Shown here piece after piece: positions 1 through 7,837 of a stretch of DNA of 8,973 nt. The translations under genes and the position numbers were made by a program. The stretch comes from an uncultured bacterium. GTDB lineage: Bacteria > Patescibacteriota > Gracilibacteria > BD1-5 > UBA6164. The stretch lies in contig CAMZKR010000016.1 of NCBI GenBank assembly GCA_947311335.1, positions 1-8,973 on the forward strand, written 5' to 3'. The notes below the pieces were generated by a model that made no database searches, was not told the DNA's origin, and was given only the letters and a program-made list of their open reading frames with translations. Position 1 is the first letter of the stretch, and every line of letters begins with the position of its first letter.

Positions 1-1410
1 AATAATTTATTAAATTTGGTTTTAATTATTATTTTATTGGCTATTTTTTTATATTACCTTTTTTATATAACTAATAATAAAGAAAATAATATTATTAATA
101 ATGTTAAAAAGAACTTTATTAGTATTATTGATAAAAATGATAATATAAAAAATGATATTAATATATGTAATTGACTTAATGATTTAGATTATTTAAAATT
201 AGCAATAAAAAAACAAGGTATAGAGTATTGTAATTGTATAGTAGATAAAAAATACAAAAAAAAATGTAAAGTATGAATTCAAGATATACTTTTATATATG
301 CAAGCAATAAATCAATTTGATAAAAATATTTGTAATAAAATTAAGGATAAAATAAAAAAAGAATCTTGTGTAAATATAGTTACTAGTAGTATTACAAAAT
401 TTGAGAAAAAAGAACCAGAATATTTATCAAGTATTTATAAAAAAACTCATAATACTAAAAATATAGATTTATTAGAATCAAAAATAAGTAAAAATTCAAA
501 AGATATTCAAATTTTAATTAATTTATCTTTATTATATAGTGAAAAATGACTATATAAACAAGAAAGATGATTAAATTATATAGAAGAAATAGAAAAATCG
601 CAAAAATATATTGATAAAGCAAAAGAAATAGAAAAAAATAATTCTGAGGTCTTTAGAGCAGAAGCATATTTAAATGAAATAAAATCAAATTTAATAAAAT
701 CTATAGATTTATATAGTAGATCTATAAAATTAAATAATAATAATATTTTATCATATGCATGAAGGGCACATGCTTATAATATATTGTGAGATTTAGATAA
801 ATCACTTGAAAATTTTATAAAAGCAAAAGAATTGGATATAAATGGTTTTAATGAATTTATATATACAAATTTATGTCGTATAGAATCTTCAAGAAGTGAT
901 ATGATAGAAAAAGCAATAAATGATTGCGATTTAGTTATTAAAAATGGGAAAGATTTAATTTTTAAATCAGAAGCATATCAAATTCTTTGAGATATTTATG
1001 CTTATAAATGAAATTTTGATTTAAGTGAAAATTATTTAATTAAGGCAAAAACTCTTACTCCTAATGATTCTAATTTATATGTGAGTTTATCAGATTTATA
1101 TATAAATATTTGAAGATATGAAGATGCTGAAAAAGAAGCTTCAGTTTGAATTTCTATTTCAAATAAAAAATCAGTATTATATTTAAAAAAAGGTTTTTCT
1201 TTATATAAGCAAAAGAAATATAAGGATGCTATTGAAGAAATACTTAAATGAATATCTTTAGTTTCATGAGATGTATCTTTATTACCTCCTTATAAAACAT
1301 CTATAAGAAAAGATATGTACTATAGTTTAGCTGATATATATTTAAAAATATGAGATAAAGATAATGAATTAAAATATAAGAAATTATGAAATAATGAATT
1401 TAATAACTAA
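1..1410 (+). CDS. Membrane-anchored TPR-repeat protein (5' end outside window)
   Basis: Open from the first base of the window to a TAA stop; 469 residues are visible and the start codon lies upstream. In-frame TGA is read as Gly. Residues about 3-24 are a Leu/Ile/Phe-rich hydrophobic stretch, likely an N-terminal membrane anchor. A short segment with six cysteines follows (C56, C77, C79, C89, C111, C123), suggesting disulfides and an extracytoplasmic location. From about residue 155 to the end there are tetratricopeptide-like helical pairs. The clearest are around residues 250-280 (GRAHAYNILGDLDKSLENF) and 370-390 (LYINIGRYEDAEKEASVGIS), where TGA sits exactly at the conserved TPR glycine. 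TPRs mediate protein-protein contacts, so a scaffold or assembly role at the envelope is inferred, not shown. The next gene, a secreted Cys-rich protein, begins 9 bp downstream on the same strand, so co-transcription is likely. No enzymatic motif is visible. Confidence 0.85.
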
Positions 1411-1419
1411 TTTATAATT

Positions 1420-3999
1420 ATGAAAAAAATAAGTTTCTTATTTATATTATTAAATGTTATATTATTTATTCCTAATATAACAAATTGATTTAATACATAT
1501 ACTACAACTTGAATAAAGAATGCTAAATGTTGATGGAATGATTATAAACAAATAAAAAGATGTAGTAATGCTTCTTTTGTTTGTGTAAATGGTGGGTTTA
1601 ATAGTATAATAAAAGATTGTTCTAGTTTACCTAGTAATTGTTGAAGCTTACAAAATTATGCAAAATTGCAAAAAAGTGATTGTAAAAATGTGTATAGATG
1701 CACAAACTCAGCATCTTATGAAGTTTATAAAAATGTTTCAGTTAAATATTGTCATTACATAGATAAAGTAAATTCATGGTCAATATGTGGTGATACTGAT
1801 ATAAAAGTAGCGACTGATGTTCATTGGAATAAAAAAGAATGAGATTCATGTTTTCATACAGTATCACTTGTAGAATTTTGTCAAAATTGAATATGTTGAA
1901 ATGATAATGGAAAAGAAGTTTATAATCTGACATCAAGCTGTTTAAAATGAAATGAATGAAATTATATATATAATAAATCTTTATATAATTGGAAATGGGA
2001 TTGTAATTGAATAAATTGATGAACCAACATTTCTTGTAGTGCAAAAAAAAGAATTGATTGAGTTTGTAATTCTGGTATAAATCAATTATCAATAACTCCT
2101 GGATGTTCAAATGAATGAGCTAATATTTCTTATGATCCTTTATGATATGTACAAAGTACAATTATAAATGAAAAACCAATATGAAATCCAAGTTATATAT
2201 CATCAGATAGAGCGATAACAACTATGTGAACTTGGGGATGTAATTGAATAAATTGAGGAAATAATTCTTCTTGTGAAGAGTATTCTTGGATTACTTATGA
2301 TAATCCAGCATGGTGAGTTTGTAAAGATTTAACAAATTGGGATAATACATGAAAAGCAAAATGTACAAAACATAGAATTATTACACCAATACGACATTAT
2401 AATTATTGACTTGCAAATATAACTTGACCTATAAGTGATACTCGGGTTTGAGAAAAATTTGATCATCTAATTAGTTTTAGTTATAAATTATCATGAAATA
2501 CTTGTAATAATATGAATATTTATGCAAACAATATAGATCAATGTGATATTAAATTTGATATAATTTGAGTTCCTTTAGAATGAATAGAATGACTTGAACA
2601 TCAGCAAGCAAGAAATATAGATTATACAGATATCCCTGTAGATAAAGTTAATAATTTATGATTAGATTGATTAAATGAACCAAATATTGCAAATATTGTA
2701 AAATCTTGAGTAACAAATTATTCTTTAAATATTGCTTGATTTAAGTCAATAGTCCCTTTTTATATTAATAATTGAATATTAAATTTTTATATGTTTAGAC
2801 CTGATTTAATTACGTCTAGTTCTTCAAATATAAATATTTGAAATATTGAAATGAATTTTAAAAAGCCTTTTAAATGAAAGTTAAAAATTGATTGAGATAA
2901 TTTTAAAATATGAACAGAACAAACGTTAAAATTAAATATTAATAGAAATGATGATGTTTCATTAATAGATAATTGTCCTTTATGTAATTATAAAATAGAA
3001 AATTTCATTAATTCATTACAATCAATAAATTTAAATTATAATATATATGATAAAAATAGTGAAAAATGATTAACATCAAACCCAGTATTAAATTTTACTT
3101 TAAATTATCTTAGAAATAATTTAATATGAACAACATGAATAAGTGTTAATCCTTATATAAAATATAATTTGGATTGAAAAGATGTTAGATATATTTTATC
3201 TGAAACAAATTTAGCAAATGATAATTCTTCAATTCAATTGTGATGAGCGAACTTTGTATGAGTAAAAATAATTTGAGCTTTACAATGACAATGAAAACAA
3301 ACCATTACAAATCAAAATAGAAATTTTTCTAGTTTAAATAAATCACAAATAGAAAGAGATTTAAAGAAGAATGTTTATAGAAATATAAGAAATATGAAAA
3401 GCAATGATATATTAAATTGATTAAAATATATTAAATGAGATATAATGTTATCATGAGATAATTTATGATATGAAACTATCATTATTGAAGATTGAAACCT
3501 GACTATATATTGAGATTATTTAAATAAATCTGGAAGTAAATTATGAATTATCATGATTAAGTCTGATTCATCAGATAAAACGAAGTGAAATATATATATA
3601 AAACCAGAAGTGAAATATATTAATGCGATAATATATGCTGATGGTTCACTTGTAAGTGTTGATAATTCTGCCAATTTATATTTTTGAGATTCAGTAAAAA
3701 GAACAAAAGATTTACAAAGACAATTAGTTATTAAATGAAGTGTATTTACTGATAATACTATATGATGAGCTATATTATGAGCTAGTAATGTGTTTATATT
3801 GCCATGATGAGAAACAACTATCAATTTTGATGAAGCAATGAAATATGATTTAAACTATATAAGAAGATGAAATATTTGATGGGATTGATTAGATACAAAT
3901 TGAGATTGAAATGATTATAATAATTGATACGATGATCCTTTTATAATAATATATAACCCTAAGATACAAACAGATCCACCAAAAATGTTTTCAAAATAA
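1420..3999 (+). CDS. Secreted cysteine-rich surface protein with W-x-C-N-G-I-N-G-G modules
   Basis: 859 residues with UGA=Gly, ending in TAA. ATG 1420 is chosen because it gives a classic signal peptide (KK at 2-3, hydrophobic 5-18, likely cleavage near ITNG at 20-23). Residues 37-315 contain 21 cysteines, so disulfide bonding outside the membrane is likely. Two related modules lie at 191-208 (WKWDCNGINGGTNISC) and 271-286 (TWGCNGINGGNNSSC); similar W-x-C-x-G-x-N-G-G motifs recur, as I recall, in bacterial and CPR surface proteins. The second half (about 330-800) has few Cys and many short beta-like segments, with a stretch at 690-790 (GNLTIYGD, IYADGSL, LVIKGSVF) resembling a beta-helix or pilin-associated fold. 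Near the end are DTNGDGND (825-832), a calcium-loop-like motif, and a tail IYNPKIQTDPPKMF (844-857). Probable cell-surface or attachment protein. The family is not named, and the function is inferred. It is likely in an operon with the upstream TPR gene. Confidence 0.85.
1990..2283 (+). repeat. Two copies of a W-x-C-N-G-I-N-G-G module, 237 bp apart
   Basis: The modules fall at 1990-2043 (residues 191-208) and 2230-2283 (residues 271-288) of the surface protein. They share an 18-nt identical core, TGTAATTGAATAAATTGA, at 2002-2019 and 2239-2256. The same glycine of the two copies is TGA at 2020-2022 and GGA at 2257-2259, so the repeat itself supports reading TGA as Gly. Confidence 0.7.
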
Positions 4000-4000
4000 T

Positions 4001-4048
4001 ATAAAATAAAAATCATTTAAATATTATTTTTATAAGTAAAATATTTTA
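4001..4048. terminator. AT-rich inverted repeats in the convergent gap (possible bidirectional terminator)
   Basis: The gap between two convergent genes contains ATAAAAAT (4006-4013) and its complement ATTTTTAT (4026-4033) with a 12-nt loop, followed by the 12-bp palindrome TAAAATATTTTA (4037-4048) overlapping the murC stop. The T-tracts suit termination from either side. The arms have no G or C and would be weak, so composition alone could produce them. Confidence 0.3.
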
Positions 4049-5383
4049 AACAGTTTTTATTTTATATCTTAAGTTATCAATATTTCAAGCTCAAAGAAGT
4101 AATATAATACTAGAATCTGGGTTTTCTTTATCATATTTATTGATTAAATTTAAAGTATTTTCTAATCATTTCCAATTTTGTTTATTTTTATGATTTATAA
4201 GTTTTACTAATTTTTCTGAATTAATTCTTTTTTTATCTTCTTTTGAATCTCTTGATTCATAAATATTTGGAATAATTAATTTATCAGTATTAGAAAAACT
4301 ATTCTTAAAATCATCTAATAATTCTAAAGTCCTATTATATTGATGAGGTTGAAAAATAGTTAGAATTTTTTTGTTTAAATATTTATTTTTTAAAGCTTCA
4401 AGGGTTAATTTTATTTCCTTTGGATGATGTCAATAGTCGCTCATTAATATATTATTATTACCAGTATATCATATTGTTTCCATTCTTCTCCATATTCAAT
4501 TATAGATATTTAATGTTTTTAATATATCTTCATTTTTAATTCAAATCATATATGATAAAACATATGATAATTTTGCATCAAAAAGTATATGATTACCTGG
4601 AATTTTTAACTTGATATTTGGAAATTTTAAAGCTTTATTATTATAAACAAAACTATCTTCAAAAACTTCTATATAATTTATATCTTTTCTTAATCAAATT
4701 AGTTTCTTACAATTTTTATCTTCTCAATTTATTATAACAAAACCTCAAGGAATTACATTATCTATATGTTGTTTAAAAGCATTTATATAATCTTCTAAAT
4801 CTTTATAATAATCAAGATGATCTAAATCTATATTTATTATAACAGTAACTATGGGGTTATATTTTAAAAAACTTCTTTTATATTCACAAGCTTCTAAAAC
4901 AAAATAATTACTATTTGAAAAAAAAGTATTTTTATTATCAAATTCTTTAAGTAGTGATCAAACAAGAGCATTTACTCAATCTTTAGAATTTTTTAAAATT
5001 ATACTAATCATAGAAGACGTTGTTGATTTTCCATGGGTTCAGGCTACTGTTATTAACTTTTTTTTATTTACTATTTCAGCTAATGATTCTGGATAAGTTT
5101 TAGTTTGTATTTTTAATTCTCTTGCTTTTTTAAGTTCAATTTGATTTTTTGGAACAGCCTCAGTATATACAACCAATTTTTTATTTCATTTAAAAAAAAT
5201 ATCTTCTATTCTATTACTATTTTCTCATATTATTATATTTGCTCATTCTTTTTTTAAGTTTTCAATTAATTCACTTCATACTTTATCACTACCATAGACA
5301 TCCCGTCATTTATATAAATAATATCTAGCTATTCAAGATATTCCAATTCAACCTATTCAGATTATGTATATTTTATTATCCAT
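4046..5383 (-). CDS. murC: UDP-N-acetylmuramate-L-alanine ligase MurC
   Basis: 445 residues (MurC is usually about 430-490), cytoplasmic. It catalyses ATP-dependent addition of L-Ala to UDP-MurNAc, the first peptide step of peptidoglycan synthesis. All three Mur-ligase domains are recognisable. The N-terminal UDP-binding Rossmann domain has GIGGIGISGIA (9-19) and GSD (31-33). The central ATPase domain has the P-loop GTHGKSTT (115-122), the ACEYKRSF motif (165-172) seen in Firmicutes-type MurC, NIDLDHLDYY, and PGNH before the third domain. The C-terminal domain has the RRME segment, DYGHHPKEIK (316-325), FQPHQYNRT and GAGNID near the end. About 21 of 28 glycines are TGA by hand count, including G9, G12, G115 and G318. 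Residue 27, in KG-x-DVYGSD, is CGG, which may read as Trp. ATG 5383 puts the Rossmann loop at the normal distance from the N-terminus. No Shine-Dalgarno is seen. It is monocistronic here, convergent with the surface-protein operon and divergent from the coiled-coil gene. Confidence 0.97.
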
Positions 5384-5409
5384 AATTTATTATTTTTACT
5401 TATTTTTTA

Positions 5410-5438
5410 ATTATATAGCTTTTATATTATTTTTTAAA
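5410..5438 (-). promoter_or_regulatory. Candidate murC promoter (TTTAAA-17-TATAAT)
   Basis: On the minus strand TTTAAA (5438-5433) is followed after 17 nt by a perfect TATAAT (5415-5410). This puts transcription start near 5403 and leaves a leader of about 20 nt before the murC ATG. The -35 matches the consensus at four of six positions. TATAAT is easy to find by chance in such AT-rich DNA; the correct spacing and position are the support. Confidence 0.4.
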
Positions 5439-5459
5439 TTAAAATTTTAAAAAATAATA
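5425..5459. repeat. 14-bp perfect inverted repeat in the divergent intergenic region
   Basis: The left arm TATTATTTTTTAAA (5425-5438) and right arm TTTAAAAAATAATA (5446-5459) are perfectly complementary around a 7-nt spacer (5439-5445). The repeat sits between divergent murC and the coiled-coil gene, and its inner ends form the candidate -35 elements of both divergent promoters. It could be an operator for a dimeric regulator or a symmetric promoter core. It could also be a weak hairpin or chance, given that the arms are only A and T. Confidence 0.5.
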
Positions 5460-5474
5460 CGAATCATTTATAAT
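5446..5474 (+). promoter_or_regulatory. Candidate promoter of the coiled-coil gene (TTTAAA-17-TATAAT)
   Basis: TTTAAA (5446-5451) and a perfect TATAAT (5469-5474) are separated by 17 nt, the exact mirror image of the murC candidate. Start of transcription would be near 5481, giving a leader of about 60 nt. A second option on the same strand is TTGACA (5481-5486) with TACAAT (5502-5507), but its 15-nt spacing is short. Confidence 0.4.
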
Positions 5475-5540
5475 ATAAAATTGACAAAAGTAAAATCTTC
5501 TTACAATAAAAGGAAAATATATTATAAATAATCTTTATTT

Positions 5541-7634
5541 ATGGAAACAATAAAAAATATTTGATTTAACCAAAGTTGATTAAGAAAAATTACGAGTAAG
5601 TCAAAAATGACTACTATAGCTATATTAATGAGTATTTCTTCAATTATAAATCCAGCTTATTCTAAAGATAAAGATATTAATAATATGAATATACAAGTAA
5701 AAAAATCAATTTCTGAAATTATTCAAACGAATAAAAATGCCTTTTTATTTATTTCTTCTATTTTATGAGAAAATAAATGAAAGATTACTGTAACAAAAGA
5801 AAAATTAGATACTTGGTATAATTGGTATTCAAAATCAAAATCTAAATTATGACCAAATATTGAAGAATCAATTAGAAAATTTTTATTTAAAACATATACA
5901 AAATTATTAAGAAATTGATATAAAGTTCATTGATATAAAGAACTTGAAAATATTTGAAATATACTTAAATCTTTAAATAAGAAAGAAATTGATATAAAAT
6001 GGTGAAAAAATATGCCAGAAAATCCAGATTTTACTGAGAAAGTGTATATTAAATTAAGTATAGATTGAGATAAATATATTTTTAATAAGAATAGAAGGAA
6101 TGAAAGAGCTATTATTTTAAAACAATTAGATATTCTTGATTTATTAGATCAATTGTACTCAGATACTCCAACTAGTATAGAAATAGCAAAATGAAATATA
6201 GCAAAATTAAATTATATTAAATTAAAGTTACAAAAAACACTAATAGAAAAAAATAGAGAAATTTCAAAATTAACATCTCAATTTGAAAGTAAAATATGAG
6301 TTTATAAAAATAAAATATCAAAATATGAACAATCAATTTTAGATGCAGAAATTGCAGCTAAGAAGGCAAAAGCTTTGGCTGATAAAGTATTAGTAAATAA
6401 ATTAAAAGAATTAAAAGAAGTTCATAAAAAAGAAACAAGCTTATTAAATAAAAAAATAGGAGATAAAGATAAAAATTATAAAGATTTAAAATCAAAATAT
6501 GAACAATCAATTTTAGATGCAGAAATTGCAGCTAAGAAGGCAAAAGCTTTGGCGGATAAAGTATTAGTAAATAAATTAAAAGAATTAAAAGAAGTTCATA
6601 AAAAAGAAATAAGTGAAGATAAAAAAGAAATAAATAGTTTAGAAGCTGAACTTGAAAGACAACAAGCTTTATTTTTATCAGAACAAGAGATTCATAAAAA
6701 AGAAATAGAATCACTAAATGATATTATAAAAGGATTAAATTTTGATATAGCTTGATTGGATAAAATAATAATTCAACTTAATGCAATTATTAATACTAAA
6801 AAGGAGGAAAATGAAAGTAAATTAAAGTTATTAAAAAAACGTAATAAAGAAATAGGATGATTGATTCAAGATAATAAAAAATTAAGTAATGATTATGTTA
6901 ATTCATCAAAGGCTTCATCTAAATTATTAGAGCAAGCAAAAAATAATGCACTTCAAGATAAAACTATTATAAAAGAATTAGAATTAGAAAAAAAAGGTTT
7001 ATTAGAGCAAATTGAAAAATTAGAAAATAAAATATTAGATTTAACTGAAAAAGCAAAAAAATTAAAAATACTTGAAAAACAAAAATTAGATTTTCAAAAT
7101 AAACTGAGAGAAAAACAAAAATTAGATTTAAAATTGTTAGATTTACAGAAAAGATATGATAAAGAACTTTGAAATAATACTAAATTGTTAAAAGAAGTTC
7201 AAGAATTAAGGAGATTAAATAAAATAGAAGAAACTAAAGAAGAATTATTAGAAAAGATAAAACAGTTAAATACTAAATTAAATAAAATTACAGAAGAAAA
7301 AGAATTTCACATTCAAGAAAATATTAAAAATAAAGATATTATAGAAGAACTAAAAAAAGAAATAGAAGAATTAAAAACTTTGTTAGAATCATTGCGTAAG
7401 CAAAGAGATGTTAATTGAAGTAATATAAAAGATATAACATCTCTTTCTAAATATCTTGAAGAAAGAATTAATGCAAAATTTGAAGAAGAAATAACTAGAT
7501 TGAAAAAACGTAATAAGTGAAATCAAGAAGAAATAAGGAATTTAAAAGTACAAATAGAAAATCTTATGAAATTAAATAAATCAAAATTAAATGAAGCTTT
7601 AAAAAAGCAAAGAGAACAATTACTTTTTGATTAA
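5541..7634 (+). CDS. Probable exported long coiled-coil protein with internal duplication
   Basis: 697 residues with UGA=Gly, ending in TAA. Residues 23-41 (MTTIAILMSISSIINPAYS) after a Lys/Arg-containing start look like a signal peptide with cleavage near AYS; M23 (5607) is an alternative start. Residues about 46-215 form a mixed, possibly globular region with aromatic clusters (DTWYNWYS). From about 220 to the C-terminus the protein is almost entirely Lys/Glu/Leu/Ile heptad-like sequence, a long coiled coil with very few glycines. Residues 260-298 and 318-356 are a near-exact duplication. No Walker A, SMC hinge or other catalytic motif is seen, so an SMC or Rad50 ATPase is unlikely. There is no lipobox and no clear C-terminal anchor. 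Inferred role: structural or surface fibrous protein; the family is not recognised. The only purine-rich AAAGGAAAA lies about 25 nt before the ATG, too far for a normal Shine-Dalgarno. It is divergent from murC; the next gene starts 203 bp downstream on the same strand. Confidence 0.85.
6317..6609 (+). repeat. Near-perfect 119-bp direct repeat inside the coiled-coil gene (174-bp period)
   Basis: Copies at 6317-6435 and 6491-6609 differ at one base, T6380 versus G6554, a silent Ala GCT/GCG change. The period is 174 bp, or 58 codons, so the duplication keeps the frame. Both encode the segment beginning SKYEQSILDAEIAAKKAK and ending EVHKKE. The 55 bp between the copies (6436-6490) is not duplicated downstream of copy 2. 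This indicates a recent tandem duplication or active recombination. Confidence 0.95.
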
Positions 7635-7648
7635 AATTTAAATTTTAA
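7631..7648. repeat. 18-bp perfect AT palindrome at the stop codon
   Basis: TTAAAATTTAAATTTTAA is identical to its reverse complement and contains the stop codon of the coiled-coil gene. It contains no G or C, so a palindrome of this size could arise by chance in this base composition. It may contribute to 3'-end structure. Confidence 0.4.
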
Positions 7649-7653
7649 AGTTC

Positions 7654-7690
7654 AAAAGAAAATAAATTATATTGATTTTCTTTTTTAATT
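7654..7690 (+). terminator. Candidate terminator hairpin after the coiled-coil gene
   Basis: AAAAGAAAAT (7654-7663) pairs perfectly with ATTTTCTTTT (7675-7684) around an 11-nt loop, and T-rich sequence follows directly, 20 nt after the stop codon. The stem contains only one G-C pair and would be weak, but position and polarity suit an intrinsic terminator. The rest of the 203-bp gap (to 7837) holds a 16-bp palindrome and a possible promoter, and no gene that I can see. Confidence 0.45.
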
Positions 7691-7728
7691 TGATGAAAAA
7701 ATTGTATTTATAAAACTATTAGAAATAA

Positions 7729-7744
7729 TTTATTTTAAAATAAA
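7729..7744. repeat. 16-bp AT palindrome upstream of the last gene
   Basis: TTTATTTTAAAATAAA is a perfect palindrome about 30 bp upstream of the best TATAAT before the last gene. It could be an operator, but its all-A/T content makes chance a realistic explanation. Confidence 0.3.
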
Positions 7745-7757
7745 CTATTGTAATTTA

Positions 7758-7786
7758 TTGTTAGGAATATGTCTATAATATAATAT
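7758..7786 (+). promoter_or_regulatory. Candidate promoter of the last gene
   Basis: A perfect TATAAT lies at 7774-7779, preceded by TG at 7770-7771. Alternatively TTGTTA (7758-7763) with 17-nt spacing to TAATAT (7781-7786) can be drawn. Either places the start about 45-55 nt before ATG 7838. The -35 match is poor, so this is tentative. Confidence 0.3.
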
Positions 7787-7837
7787 ATTAAAAAATAATT
7801 AAATACATTGCAATTATAAAAATCATATGTTAATATA

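Noticed and set aside
298..549. Separate small genes between TGA codons (for example 298-549, 6375-6755, 6861-7172, 8219-8428)
   Set aside because: These are pieces of longer genes cut by reading TGA as a stop. The same frames continue through TGA into clear TPR, coiled-coil or MurC-consistent sequence.
1742..2110. 122-codon minus-strand open frame inside the surface-protein gene
   Set aside because: It lies antisense to a continuous code-25 gene with a signal peptide and module repeats. Its Tyr/Leu/Asn-rich content is what reverse AT-rich coding DNA gives.
3516..3824. 102-codon minus-strand open frame
   Set aside because: Antisense shadow of the surface-protein C-terminal region; TGA codons on the + strand read as TCA (Ser) on the other strand, which keeps the frame open.
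4046..5383. Mycoplasma-type code with UGA=Trp
   Set aside because: It would turn GIGGIG, GTHGKS and DYGHHP of MurC into tryptophan-containing motifs that destroy nucleotide binding. TGG already supplies Trp.
6317..6609. CRISPR array or mobile-element repeats
   Set aside because: There are only two copies with a 174-bp period, inside one reading frame and with a silent difference, which fits a protein-coding duplication.
6532..6714. 60-codon minus-strand open frame
   Set aside because: Antisense of the Lys/Glu-rich coiled coil, giving an artificial Leu/Phe-rich sequence.
5541..7634. SMC, Rad50 or RecN-like ATPase for the long coiled-coil gene
   Set aside because: No Walker A, signature or Walker B motif and no hinge are visible, and the N-terminus looks like an export signal.
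7635..7837. Small RNA or tRNA gene in the 203-bp gap
   Set aside because: No cloverleaf or GC-containing structured core can be drawn; only AT palindromes, a weak hairpin and a promoter-like box are present.
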